Source: UBA6059 sp040219045 (GTDB lineage: Bacteria > Bacteroidota > Bacteroidia > Cytophagales > Cyclobacteriaceae). From it: a stretch of 64,000 nucleotides of DNA. Below are positions 17,138-25,979 of the stretch, piece after piece. The stretch lies in contig OZ245881.1 of assembly GCA_965229505.1 (NCBI GenBank), forward strand, positions 3,224,001 to 3,288,000, in the 5' to 3' direction. The notes beneath the pieces were generated by a model. That model searched no databases. It was not told where the DNA came from and worked only from the letters and a program-made list of their open reading frames with translations. The first letter of the stretch is position 1. Each line of letters begins with the position of its first letter. The position numbers and the translations under genes are program-made.

Positions 17138-18597
17138 CGGTACTCAAAGACATATTATATAAAGTATCATTAGTCTCTACATCAGGTGATATGAATAGAG
17201 CGATAGGTGGTATTTGCTTTGATTCGAGAGAGTCGAAGCAAGACTACTTATTTGTAGCTGTCAAAGGCACCCAGGTCAATGGCCATGAATATATCGAAGC
17301 AGCCGTCAATGCCGGCGCTGTGGCTGTGGTATGTGAGACTATGCCCACCAAGCAGATCAAGGATGTGACCTACATCCTGGCGGACAACTCTGCTGAGGCA
17401 CTGGGAACAATAGCAGCCAACTTCTACGGCAACCCGTCTGCCAAAATGAAACTGGTAGCCGTGACCGGCACCAATGGAAAAACCACCTCGGTCACGTTAC
17501 TTCATCAGCTATTTAGAAGGCTGGGCTTCAATACGGGCATGCTCTCTACGGTCGAGAACAAGCTCAACGAAGAGATCATTCCTGCCACGCACACGACACC
17601 TGATGCCATCCAACTCAATTCACTGCTCAAAGAAATGCTGGACAGAGGTTGTACACATTGCTTTATGGAGGCGAGCTCGCATGCTATTCACCAGCGTAGG
17701 ACGTTTGGGTTGAAGTTCGCAGGGGCGGTGTTTACCAACATCTCCCACGATCATCTTGATTACCACCATACCTTCCACGACTATATAAAGGCTAAAAAAA
17801 TGCTCTTCGATGAGCTGCCTAAGTCGGCATTTGCGCTAGTCAACAATGACGATAAGCGAGGATCAGTGATGCTTCAAAATACGTCAGCCAAAAAATATAC
17901 CTACGGATTGAAGAACATGTCTGACTTTAAGGCCAGAGTGCTGTCCAATTCTATGGAGGGACTGGAGCTGGACCTGGATGGAAAGCAGGTTTGGTTCAAG
18001 CTCATCGGCAACTTCAACGCCTACAATCTGCTGGCGAGTTTTGCGGTAGCGTGCCTCTTGGGTGAGGACCCTGAGGAGTCGCTCATGCAGCTAAGTCAGG
18101 TGGAGGCCGCCAGAGGACGATTTCAGGTAACCAAGTCGCAGAATGGCGTGACGGCCATCGTCGATTATGCGCACACACCAGATGCATTGGAGAATGTGCT
18201 CAAGACCATCAAGGAATTCAGGACGGGAGTAGAGAAAGTCATTACGGTAGTAGGGGCCGGTGGCAATAGGGACCGAACCAAGCGGCCGATGATGGCGGCT
18301 GTAAGTGCGAAGTATAGTGACCTTGTCATACTCACCTCCGACAATCCTAGAGATGAGGAGCCGATGGGCATCATCAGTGACATGGAGGAGGGCGTGCCCA
18401 AGTCACTAACAAAGAGAATAATGGTAAATGCTGATCGACGTGAGGCCATCAAGGCGGCATGTCGCATGGCAAATGCCAATGACATCATACTGGTAGCAGG
18501 CAAGGGCCATGAGACTTACCAGGAGGTAGCAGGCGTCAAACACGACTTTGACGACCTGAAAATAGTGAATGAAATGCTTGAATTATTTAATGAGTAG
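17134..18597 (+). CDS. murE: UDP-MurNAc-tripeptide ligase MurE
   Basis: 487 residues. It adds the third amino acid of the stem peptide to UDP-MurNAc-L-Ala-D-Glu. The ATP loop is VTGTNGKTTSVTLL (about 108-121), the central domain has HTTPDAIQLN and SHAIHQRR, and the C-terminal domain carries DNPR (TSDNPRDEEPMG), the signature of meso-diaminopimelate-specific enzymes. So this cell wall should be mDAP-type. It overlaps the ftsI stop by 4 bases. Confidence 0.96.
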   Translation: MTVLKDILYKVSLVSTSGDMNRAIGGICFDSRESKQDYLFVAVKGTQVNGHEYIEAAVNAGAVAVVCETMPTKQIKDVTYILADNSAEALGTIAANFYGNPSAKMKLVAVTGTNGKTTSVTLLHQLFRRLGFNTGMLSTVENKLNEEIIPATHTTPDAIQLNSLLKEMLDRGCTHCFMEASSHAIHQRRTFGLKFAGAVFTNISHDHLDYHHTFHDYIKAKKMLFDELPKSAFALVNNDDKRGSVMLQNTSAKKYTYGLKNMSDFKARVLSNSMEGLELDLDGKQVWFKLIGNFNAYNLLASFAVACLLGEDPEESLMQLSQVEAARGRFQVTKSQNGVTAIVDYAHTPDALENVLKTIKEFRTGVEKVITVVGAGGNRDRTKRPMMAAVSAKYSDLVILTSDNPRDEEPMGIISDMEEGVPKSLTKRIMVNADRREAIKAACRMANANDIILVAGKGHETYQEVAGVKHDFDDLKIVNEMLELFNE

Positions 18598-18604
18598 CTG
18601 AGCG

Positions 18605-19813
18605 ATGCTTTATTACTTATTTGATTATCTGGACAAAGAATTTAACCTGATGGGAGCTGGAGTATTCCAATTCATCTCCTTCAGGGCTGGTATGTCAGCA
18701 CTGCTCTCGTTGATCATCACCATCACCTTTGGTAAGTATATCATCCGAGCACTTCAGATCAATCAACTGGGAGAGGCCATTCGTGACCTTGGCCTCCAAG
18801 GCCAGCTCGAGAAAAAGGGCACGCCTACCATGGGCGGTATCATGATCATTCTCGCGATTGTCATTCCGGTGCTGCTTTTCTGCCGACTAGACAATGTCTA
18901 CATCTTGCTCATGCTGCTGACCACCCTCTGGCTCGGGTTTATTGGCTTCCTTGACGACTATCTCAAAATCAAGAAAAAGAACAAAGACGGGCTCTCTGGC
19001 AAGTTTAAGATTATTGGTCAGGTGATTTTGGGCTTAATTGTAGGTCTGACGCTGGTGTTCAACGAGTCTGTGGTGGTGCGGGAGTTTATGGAGCCAGTGA
19101 CTGCAGAAAACATCGCTCAGGGGATTGAGCACAATGACTTTCAGGCATTGGTCACTACGATCCCCTTTGTAAAGAACAATGAGTTCCAGTACGACTGGTT
19201 GCTACCGCAAATGTTGGATCCCTACTCATGGATGCTGTTCGTGCTCATTGTGATTTTCATCATCACGAGTGTGTCTAATGGAGCTAACCTAACAGATGGC
19301 TTGGATGGCCTGGCGGCCGGCACCTCGGCAATTATTGGCCTGACGCTGGCCATTTTCTCCTACCTATCGGGAAACATGATCTTCTCGGAGTACCTGAATA
19401 TCATGTACATCCCCAATTCCGGTGAGCTCGTGATCTTCTGTACTGCATTTGTCGGGGCATGTATCGGCTTCCTCTGGTACAACTCTTATCCGGCACAGGT
19501 ATTCATGGGAGATACAGGTAGTCTCGCGCTCGGAGGGATCATCGCCGTGCTGGCATTTGCCATTCGTAAGGAGCTATTGATACCCATTTTCTGTGGAATA
19601 TTTCTGGTAGAGAACCTGTCTGTGGTGATACAGGTCACCTACTTCAAATACACGAAGAAGAAATATGGTGAAGGACGCAGGATATTCTTGATGTCGCCAC
19701 TACACCATCATTACCAAAAACAAGGATTACACGAAACCAAAATAGTAACCAGGTTTTGGACTGTAGGCATACTACTGGCCATTATGTCGCTGGCTACTCT
19801 AAAACTTAGATAA
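18605..19813 (+). CDS. mraY: phospho-MurNAc-pentapeptide transferase MraY
   Basis: 402 residues, about ten membrane helices. It transfers phospho-MurNAc-pentapeptide to undecaprenyl phosphate, making lipid I. Signatures are GTPTMGGIMI, the Asp pair in FLDDYLKIKKKNKDGL, NLTDGLDGLA and MGDTGSLALGG, and the His-rich loop SPLHHHYQKQG. It is longer than E. coli MraY (360) through a periplasmic insertion at about 140-200, usual in Bacteroidota. Its stop shares one base with the ATG of the next small gene. Confidence 0.96.
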   Translation: MLYYLFDYLDKEFNLMGAGVFQFISFRAGMSALLSLIITITFGKYIIRALQINQLGEAIRDLGLQGQLEKKGTPTMGGIMIILAIVIPVLLFCRLDNVYILLMLLTTLWLGFIGFLDDYLKIKKKNKDGLSGKFKIIGQVILGLIVGLTLVFNESVVVREFMEPVTAENIAQGIEHNDFQALVTTIPFVKNNEFQYDWLLPQMLDPYSWMLFVLIVIFIITSVSNGANLTDGLDGLAAGTSAIIGLTLAIFSYLSGNMIFSEYLNIMYIPNSGELVIFCTAFVGACIGFLWYNSYPAQVFMGDTGSLALGGIIAVLAFAIRKELLIPIFCGIFLVENLSVVIQVTYFKYTKKKYGEGRRIFLMSPLHHHYQKQGLHETKIVTRFWTVGILLAIMSLATLKLR

Positions 19814-20181
19814 TGAGACTATCGCAACTGTATAGAATGAGTGATGATTTTTTGGGCCGGGTCCTTGACCAGTCCGAGATGAACCCCTCTGTCATGGCCT
19901 TTCAGGCGATGATGGGTATTAGTCGTTCTATTCGCCTCGTCAAAGAGCATCTTAACAATGCATTCCTGTCAAAGGAAAAGGATCAGTTCTTTAAATGCAT
20001 TGATGCCCTGGAGGAGGAGTGTGATGAAGCTATTTATCAGATCGATCTGCTACGTCAGGATGATAAGAGAAAGCACATGGACTTGATTTCAGAGGGCGAA
20101 GAGTTGCTATCGCATTATGTGATCGCCTACAACATGTTGATAGAGAAGAGTATCAAAACAAAATACAAGGACAGCCAATGA
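19813..20181 (+). CDS. four-helix-bundle-like protein embedded in the dcw cluster
   Basis: 122 residues, all-helical by eye, charged, with no signal or membrane segment. The pattern RSIRLVKEHL...KDQFFKCIDALEEECDEAIYQ resembles the 'SI...E...kkdFi...al.Ea.e..yWl' pattern of S23/IVP-like four-helix-bundle proteins, but weakly. Its ATG overlaps the mraY stop by one base (TAATG) and its TGA overlaps the murD ATG by four (ATGA). It is therefore translated in line with mraY and murD and cannot be a random insertion. No division or wall function is known to me for this protein at this locus. Codon use looks like that of its neighbours. Confidence 0.75.
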   Translation: MRLSQLYRMSDDFLGRVLDQSEMNPSVMAFQAMMGISRSIRLVKEHLNNAFLSKEKDQFFKCIDALEEECDEAIYQIDLLRQDDKRKHMDLISEGEELLSHYVIAYNMLIEKSIKTKYKDSQ

Positions 20182-21554
20182 GTCAAAAGGTAGTCATATT
20201 GGGTGCAGGAGAAAGCGGCGTTGGGGCGGCTTTGCTGGCGAAAGCCAGGGGATATGACTATCTCTTGTCTGATGCAGGCAAGATTGCGCTTCGCTTCCAG
20301 AAGGAAATCCGTGAAAATCAACTCAACTATGAGCAAGAAGGGCATTCTGAGGATGAGGTGCTCTCCGCCTATCTGATTGTCAAGAGTCCCGGTATTCCTG
20401 ATAAGGCGCCATTGATCCGGAAGGCGGTAGAAAAAGGCATACCGGTGATCTCAGAGATTGAGTTTGCTTATCGTCATATCGACAAGTCCAAGAGGATCAT
20501 CGCGATCACCGGCACCAATGGCAAAACGACTACCACACTACTGACTCATCACCTCTGTAAGGCCTGCGGGTACAATGCAGCCTTAGGCGGAAATATCGGT
20601 CACAGCTTTGCGAGATTGGCGGTAGACGATAACCATGATTACTACGTGCTGGAGGTGAGTAGCTTTCAACTTGACGGTATCGATTCATTCAAGCCTGACA
20701 TAGCCATATTACTCAACATCACTCCTGATCATCTCGATCGATATGATTACCAGTTTGAGAAGTACGTTTCTTCCAAGTTCAGGATTATCCGAAACATGGG
20801 CAAAGAGGAGGTATTCATTTACTTCAGTGACAATCAACCAGTAGTGCAGGAGCTAAACCGTAGAAATGTTGAAGCGAGCTTATTCGCGATATCTCTGTTA
20901 AACCCGATACAGAAGGGCGGTTACCTTGAGCAGGATCACCTGGTCTTCAAATTCGAACAGGACACTAAGAAGATACCGACCTCTGAAGTAACGCTGATTG
21001 GTAAGCACAACATGATCAACACGATCGCGGCTGTACTTAGCCTGATGCAGATCGGTGCGCCCCTTCAGCGGATTGTCAAGGGGCTGAAGAGCTTTGTCAA
21101 TGCACCTCACCGTCTGGAAGAGGTGGCAGAGATCAACGGAGTGCGATATGTCAATGACTCCAAGGCGACCAACACTGATGCCGTATTCTACGCGCTTGAC
21201 GGTATAGAGCAGCCCATCATCTGGATCGCCGGAGGCGTAGACAAAGGGAATGACTATAGCAGCCTTGATAAACTCGTCAAGAGGAAGGTAAAGGCGCTGG
21301 TGTGCATGGGCAAGGACAATTCCAAGCTAATGGATCACTACGGTGAGAGGGTACCTGCGGTCAGCACTTCCAGTCTTAAGAAAGCGATCAAAGAAGCTAC
21401 TGCGCTAGCTGAAAAAGGTGATCTCGTGTTGCTCTCACCCGCATGCGCCAGCTTCGACCTGTTCAAGAACTACGAAGATAGAGGTGATCAGTTCCGCGAG
21501 GAAGTGCTCGCCCTGAGAGATAAAGTTGAATCCAAAAACAAAAGCATCTCATGA
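20178..21554 (+). CDS. murD: UDP-MurNAc-L-alanine:D-glutamate ligase MurD
   Basis: 458 residues. It adds D-Glu to UDP-MurNAc-L-Ala. The N-terminal Rossmann-like UDP-binding domain begins VVILGAGESGVGAALLA. The ATP loop is ITGTNGKTTTTLLTH (about 112-126), then ALGGNIGHSF, LEVSSFQLD and NITPDHLDRY. The C-terminal domain has VNDSKATNTDAVFYAL and LLSPACASFDLFKNYEDRGD. Complete and of normal length. It is coupled to the four-helix gene upstream and to ftsW downstream by 4-base overlaps. Confidence 0.96.
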   Translation: MSQKVVILGAGESGVGAALLAKARGYDYLLSDAGKIALRFQKEIRENQLNYEQEGHSEDEVLSAYLIVKSPGIPDKAPLIRKAVEKGIPVISEIEFAYRHIDKSKRIIAITGTNGKTTTTLLTHHLCKACGYNAALGGNIGHSFARLAVDDNHDYYVLEVSSFQLDGIDSFKPDIAILLNITPDHLDRYDYQFEKYVSSKFRIIRNMGKEEVFIYFSDNQPVVQELNRRNVEASLFAISLLNPIQKGGYLEQDHLVFKFEQDTKKIPTSEVTLIGKHNMINTIAAVLSLMQIGAPLQRIVKGLKSFVNAPHRLEEVAEINGVRYVNDSKATNTDAVFYALDGIEQPIIWIAGGVDKGNDYSSLDKLVKRKVKALVCMGKDNSKLMDHYGERVPAVSTSSLKKAIKEATALAEKGDLVLLSPACASFDLFKNYEDRGDQFREEVLALRDKVESKNKSIS

Positions 21555-22711
21555 ATCAAACCTGGATAAAAAGAAACCTACAAGGGGATCCGGTGATATG
21601 GTTCATCGTCATTGCCTTGTCTATCGTGTCGATACTAGTGGTCTACAGTGCTACCGGCTCTCTGGCTTATCAGAAAATGCAAGGTGATACCGAATACTAC
21701 CTGATCAAGCATTCGCTCTTGGTGATATTGAGTCTGTTTGCTATGTGGGTTGCACATAAGATTGACTATCGATATTACGCCAAGCTCAGCTGGCTGGCCC
21801 TTTGGGTGTCAGTGCCCTTGCTTCTCATTACCTGGAAATTTGGTATGAACGTCAATGACGCGTCAAGGTGGATCAACATCCCGGTGATCAATCAGGCATT
21901 CCAGCCTTCTGACCTTGCCAAGCTGGCGCTGATCGTGACCATAGCGAGCATGCTGGCCAAGCGGCAGCAGAGTATCGAAAACATTAAAGAGTCGTTGATC
22001 CCAATCCTGCTTTGGGTGGGAGTGATCTGTGGGCTTATTGCCATGACGGACCTGTCTACAAGTGTCCTGATTTTTGGCACTTGTATGTTGTTGCTCTTTA
22101 TTGGTAGAGTACCTATTAGGTATCTGGCCTTGCTGGTACTCATTGGTGCGGTGGCTGGTAGTGTAGCCCTATATGTAGGTCAACGCGGAGACACGGCCAT
22201 CAGCAGGGTGGAGAGCTTCTTTGATGAAGAAAATATTCCATTCCAGGCTAAGCAAGCCTACATCGCTATCGCCACCGGAGGTATTTCTGGTAAGGGACCG
22301 GGGCAGAGCGATCAGCGCAACTTTCTACCCCAGTCTTACTCAGATTTTATCTATGCGATCATCATAGAAGAGTATGGCATGATCGGAGGAGCCATTGTGC
22401 TCTTCTTATATCTGGCGCTGCTATATCGTGGGACTAAAACGGTGATGAACAGCGACAGAGCGTACGGCGGCCTGCTGAGTGCAGGATTGAGTCTAGCGCT
22501 CGTGCTTCAGGCTATGGTCAACATGGCGGTTGCAGTTGGTCTTGGGCCAATTACCGGCCTGACCCTTCCATTGGTAAGTATGGGGGGTACGTCTCAGCTC
22601 TTCACAGGGATTGCGCTGGGGATCATCCTCAGTGTTAGCCGTGGGGAGATTGATGAAATGTCCGCCGGACAGGGAAATGAATTTAGAAATCAAATGGCGG
22701 ACGCTGCATAA
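21551..22711 (+). CDS. ftsW: septal peptidoglycan polymerase FtsW
   Basis: 386 residues, about ten membrane helices, a SEDS glycosyltransferase that polymerises lipid II at the septum with FtsI. Family marks are NDASRWINIP, FQPSDLAKLALI, the periplasmic loop after AYIAIATGGISGKGPGQSDQ, FLPQSYSDFIYAIIIEEYG and the end LTLPLVSMGGTSQLFTGIALG. The C terminus is MADAA, followed by TAA at 22709-22711, in the same reading frame as the murG coding sequence that follows. Confidence 0.95.
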   Translation: MNQTWIKRNLQGDPVIWFIVIALSIVSILVVYSATGSLAYQKMQGDTEYYLIKHSLLVILSLFAMWVAHKIDYRYYAKLSWLALWVSVPLLLITWKFGMNVNDASRWINIPVINQAFQPSDLAKLALIVTIASMLAKRQQSIENIKESLIPILLWVGVICGLIAMTDLSTSVLIFGTCMLLLFIGRVPIRYLALLVLIGAVAGSVALYVGQRGDTAISRVESFFDEENIPFQAKQAYIAIATGGISGKGPGQSDQRNFLPQSYSDFIYAIIIEEYGMIGGAIVLFLYLALLYRGTKTVMNSDRAYGGLLSAGLSLALVLQAMVNMAVAVGLGPITGLTLPLVSMGGTSQLFTGIALGIILSVSRGEIDEMSAGQGNEFRNQMADAA

Positions 22712-22720
22712 AAAGAAATT

Positions 22721-23830
22721 ATCGAAGCAAAGCGACCATATCGAATCATTATAAGCGGAGGCGGCACTGGCGGCCACATCTATCCCGCGATTGCTATTGG
22801 GCAAGCCTTGCAGCAGTTGCTTGAGGATGTGGATATCCTGTTTGTGGGTGCTCAGGGCAAGATGGAGATGCAAAAAGTCCCTGAAGCGGGCTTCCCCATT
22901 GAAGGGCTCTGGATCAGTGGTATTCAGCGTAAACTGACCCTGGACAATCTGTCATTTCCCTTCAAGGTGATTTCTTCGATTCTGAAATCGCTCAAAATAC
23001 TCAAGCGCTTCCGACCCGATGCAGTGGTGGGAGTTGGGGGGTATGCGAGCGGGCCATTGCTCTATACCGCTACCGCAAAAAAAATTCCTGCGTTGATCCA
23101 GGAACAGAATAGTTACGCCGGCCTTACCAACAAGTGGCTGGCCAATCGTGTGGATCGTATCTGTGTGGCGCATAAGCATATGGAGCGATTCTTCCCTGCG
23201 GATCGGATTGTATTTACGGGCAACCCTGTTAGAAAAGATATAGTCAGGCTGGATACGCTACGAGCTAAAGCACTCGGGCATTTTGGCTTGTCTGAAAATA
23301 AAAAAACCATACTTCTCATTGGCGGCAGTTTAGGCGCTCGTTCGCTCAATGAGAGTATGGTTAATGGCCTTCACCAGCTAAACAAGTGTGATGTACAGTT
23401 GATCTGGCAGACTGGGCAATTCTATTTCGATGAAATGGAAAAACGGTCTGCCAGTTTCGACCTAAGCAAGGTACGCATGATGCCATTCCTCAAAGAAATG
23501 GATATGGCCTATGCCGCAGCTGATGTGGTGATCTCCCGCGCGGGGGCTTTATCGATCTCAGAGCTGTGCCTGGTGCGCAAGCCGGTCTTGTTTGTCCCTT
23601 CGCCCAATGTGGCAGAGGATCATCAGACTAAAAATGCCATGGCTTTGGTCGAGGACAATGCGGCCTTGATGATCAGAGATGCAGATGCTGATGAGGAATT
23701 GATTCCGGCGGCACTGAGCCTGCTGGACAACCAGGACCAACAAAAAACACTATCCGAAAACATTGGCAAGCTGGCCAAACCGGATGCCGCCAAGGAAATA
23801 GCATTGGAAATCAAACGCATGATCGCATGA
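22721..23830 (+). CDS. murG: UDP-GlcNAc:lipid I transferase MurG, start codon abnormal
   Basis: MurG adds GlcNAc to lipid I, giving lipid II, at the inner membrane face. The N-terminal G loop (ISGGGTGGHIYPAIAIG, 22754-22804) and the second domain with LIGGSLGARSLNE and SRAGALSISEL are intact. Between the in-frame ftsW stop (22709-22711) and the G loop there is no ATG, GTG, TTG or CTG. The first usual start, TTG 22808, would delete the G loop, so it is not the real start. I place the start at ATC 22721 (I-EAKRPYRIII), with ATT 22718 as the alternative. If the A-run at 22710-22714 lacks one A, ATG 22677 inside ftsW would read straight into murG. Overlaps murC by 4 bases. Confidence 0.85.
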   Translation: MEAKRPYRIIISGGGTGGHIYPAIAIGQALQQLLEDVDILFVGAQGKMEMQKVPEAGFPIEGLWISGIQRKLTLDNLSFPFKVISSILKSLKILKRFRPDAVVGVGGYASGPLLYTATAKKIPALIQEQNSYAGLTNKWLANRVDRICVAHKHMERFFPADRIVFTGNPVRKDIVRLDTLRAKALGHFGLSENKKTILLIGGSLGARSLNESMVNGLHQLNKCDVQLIWQTGQFYFDEMEKRSASFDLSKVRMMPFLKEMDMAYAAADVVISRAGALSISELCLVRKPVLFVPSPNVAEDHQTKNAMALVEDNAALMIRDADADEELIPAALSLLDNQDQQKTLSENIGKLAKPDAAKEIALEIKRMIA

Positions 23831-25218
23831 GGTTGGAAGATATACATATCGTCCATTTCATCGGTATCGGTGGCATAGGCATGAGTGCTTTGGCCAGATG
23901 GTTTCACCATGCTGGCAGGCAGGTGACAGGGTACGATCTCACACCTTCTCCTCTTACCAGAGAATTGGAAGAGCTGGGTATTGCGATCAGTTATTCGGAT
24001 ACGATAGATGAGATCCCTAATGAACTACTGGAAGTTAATGAGCAGGTACTCATAGTTTACACACCGGCGATTCCAAAAGAACACGCACAATTCAACTACT
24101 TCAAAAACCAGGGATACCAGCTATTCAAGAGATCGCAGGTACTGGGGCTTATCACAAAAAGTCATCCATCCATTGCGGTAGCTGGCACCCATGGAAAGAC
24201 TACTACCAGCTCAATGGTGGCGCATCTACTCAAGCATGCAGAGCACCCCGTCAATGCATTTGTGGGGGGTATCATGACCAACTACAGTTCGAACCTTATT
24301 GTTGGAGATGAGGATGGCTGGGCTGTAGTGGAGGCGGATGAGTATGATCGCTCGTTCTTACAGTTGAGTCCGAAGATGGCGATCGTCACGGCTATTGATG
24401 CCGATCATCTTGATATCTATGGGGATCATCGTGCCATGCAGGATAGCTTCAACGGGTTTATTGCCAAGATCGCTGATGGTGGACAACTATTCGTGCATGA
24501 GCGGGTAGCACCCCAGCTTGACCTACCGGAATATGTGACTACAACTACATATGGTCTTGATGCTGGTGACATACATGCCACCAATGTGAAAATATCCGAC
24601 GGTCTATTTCAGTTTGATGTTAGTGGTAAGCTGGATATCACTGGAGTAAAGCTTTCGCTTCCAGGATTCCACAATGTGGAGAATGCTTTGGCGGCCATAG
24701 GTGTCGTATCCGAATTGGGCTATGATGCGGAGACAATCAAGGCAGGTATAGTCGCCTATCGCGGCGTGAAGAGAAGGTTTGAATATATCCTGCGCGATGG
24801 GGAGGTTGTTTTTATAGACGACTATGCACATCATCCTTCGGAGATAGCATCGTTGATCAAATCTGTCAGGGCACTTTATCCCGAGAAGAAGATCACTACC
24901 ATATTCCAACCTCATCTCTTTAGCCGGACAAGGGATTTTATTGATGGATTTGCTGAGGAGCTGTCTAAGTCTGATGAGGTGGTCTTATTGGACATCTACC
25001 CGGCCAGAGAGAAACCCATTCAGGGAATTGACTCTTCCCTGCTTCTGGATAAGCTGACTACTGGCCACAAGCAACTTGTAAGCAAGTCCGAGCTCGTTGA
25101 TTGGGTAGGAGAAAATGACATTGAAGTACTGCTGACCGTGGGTGCCGGAGATATAGATCGTCTGGTGCAGCCCATAGCGGAGCGACTAAAAGGAAGGAGG
25201 CATCATGTGGATGGGTAG
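23827..25218 (+). CDS. murC: UDP-MurNAc:L-alanine ligase MurC
   Basis: 463 residues. It attaches the first amino acid, L-Ala, to UDP-MurNAc. It has the N-terminal HFIGIGGIGMSALARWFH, ATP loop VAGTHGKTTTSSMVAH (about 118-133), EADEYDRSFL, AIDADHLDIYGD, and the C-terminal DDYAHHPSEIASL and IFQPHLFSRTRDF. Complete. It overlaps murG by 4 bases, and ftsQ starts 14 bases before its stop. Confidence 0.96.
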   Translation: MRLEDIHIVHFIGIGGIGMSALARWFHHAGRQVTGYDLTPSPLTRELEELGIAISYSDTIDEIPNELLEVNEQVLIVYTPAIPKEHAQFNYFKNQGYQLFKRSQVLGLITKSHPSIAVAGTHGKTTTSSMVAHLLKHAEHPVNAFVGGIMTNYSSNLIVGDEDGWAVVEADEYDRSFLQLSPKMAIVTAIDADHLDIYGDHRAMQDSFNGFIAKIADGGQLFVHERVAPQLDLPEYVTTTTYGLDAGDIHATNVKISDGLFQFDVSGKLDITGVKLSLPGFHNVENALAAIGVVSELGYDAETIKAGIVAYRGVKRRFEYILRDGEVVFIDDYAHHPSEIASLIKSVRALYPEKKITTIFQPHLFSRTRDFIDGFAEELSKSDEVVLLDIYPAREKPIQGIDSSLLLDKLTTGHKQLVSKSELVDWVGENDIEVLLTVGAGDIDRLVQPIAERLKGRRHHVDG

Positions 25219-25966
25219 ACTGGTGAAGCTAATCATATGGGGTGTGCTATCCTTTGTTATGCTTGTCAGCATAGCCTTTTCTGGCAAGCGACATGGCGAT
25301 CGTGAGATCAACGACCTTATCATCAATATCGATAACCAATATCAGAACCACTTCATTGATGCTGAAGACGTCAAAGGACTGATTAATGCGGATGATGAGA
25401 ATTACCTGTTGGCTACCGAACTCGGAACCCTGGACCTTAAGCTACTTGAGTCGCGCATATTGGCGAATAAGTTTGTGGCGGATGCTGAAGCTTACCTTGA
25501 CCATAGAGGTAACCTGATCGTATCGGTGCAGCAGAGTCGTCCGATAGCGAGAATCTTCGATCCTGTCGGACAGGATTTTTACATCGATACTGATGGAGAT
25601 ATTCTTCCGGTATCGGAGAGGTATACGGCACGGGTCATGCTGATAGAGTTGGAAAACAAGAATGAATTCTTAAATGGCAACCTGAATAATAATGAAAATG
25701 GAGCTAAGCTTTTTGAGCTCATTCAGACCATTGATCAGGATGAGTTTTGGAAAGCACAGATAGCTCAGATCTATGTCAAGAAGAATCACGAGGTACAATT
25801 GATACCACAGGTGACAAAGCAGGTGGTGGAATTTGGGTTGCCGGAAAAAATAGATCAAAAGCTGAGAAAGCTGATGGTCTTCTATAAGGAAATACTGCCC
25901 GTTAAGGGTTGGAATACATACACTACTGTGAGTTTGAAGTTTGAGAATCAGATCGTTTGTGAATAA
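25205..25966 (+). CDS. ftsQ: FtsQ-like divisome protein
   Basis: 253 residues. One N-terminal membrane helix (about 8-27) precedes a periplasmic region with a POTRA-like start (INDLIINIDNQYQNHFIDAE) and a beta domain (LIVSVQQSRPIARIFD, GQDFYIDTDGDILPVS). FtsQ links early and late divisome proteins. Similarity outside Bacteroidota is low, so the call rests on topology, the QxRPIARI-type motif and its place between murC and ftsA. The ATG at 25205 overlaps the murC end by 14 bases. Confidence 0.88.
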   Translation: MWMGRLVKLIIWGVLSFVMLVSIAFSGKRHGDREINDLIINIDNQYQNHFIDAEDVKGLINADDENYLLATELGTLDLKLLESRILANKFVADAEAYLDHRGNLIVSVQQSRPIARIFDPVGQDFYIDTDGDILPVSERYTARVMLIELENKNEFLNGNLNNNENGAKLFELIQTIDQDEFWKAQIAQIYVKKNHEVQLIPQVTKQVVEFGLPEKIDQKLRKLMVFYKEILPVKGWNTYTTVSLKFENQIVCE

Positions 25967-25979
25967 TAATAGAGACAAT

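Noticed and set aside
22808..23830. murG starting at TTG 22808
   Set aside because: This start removes the GGGTGGH nucleotide-loop region that is encoded intact just upstream in the same frame.
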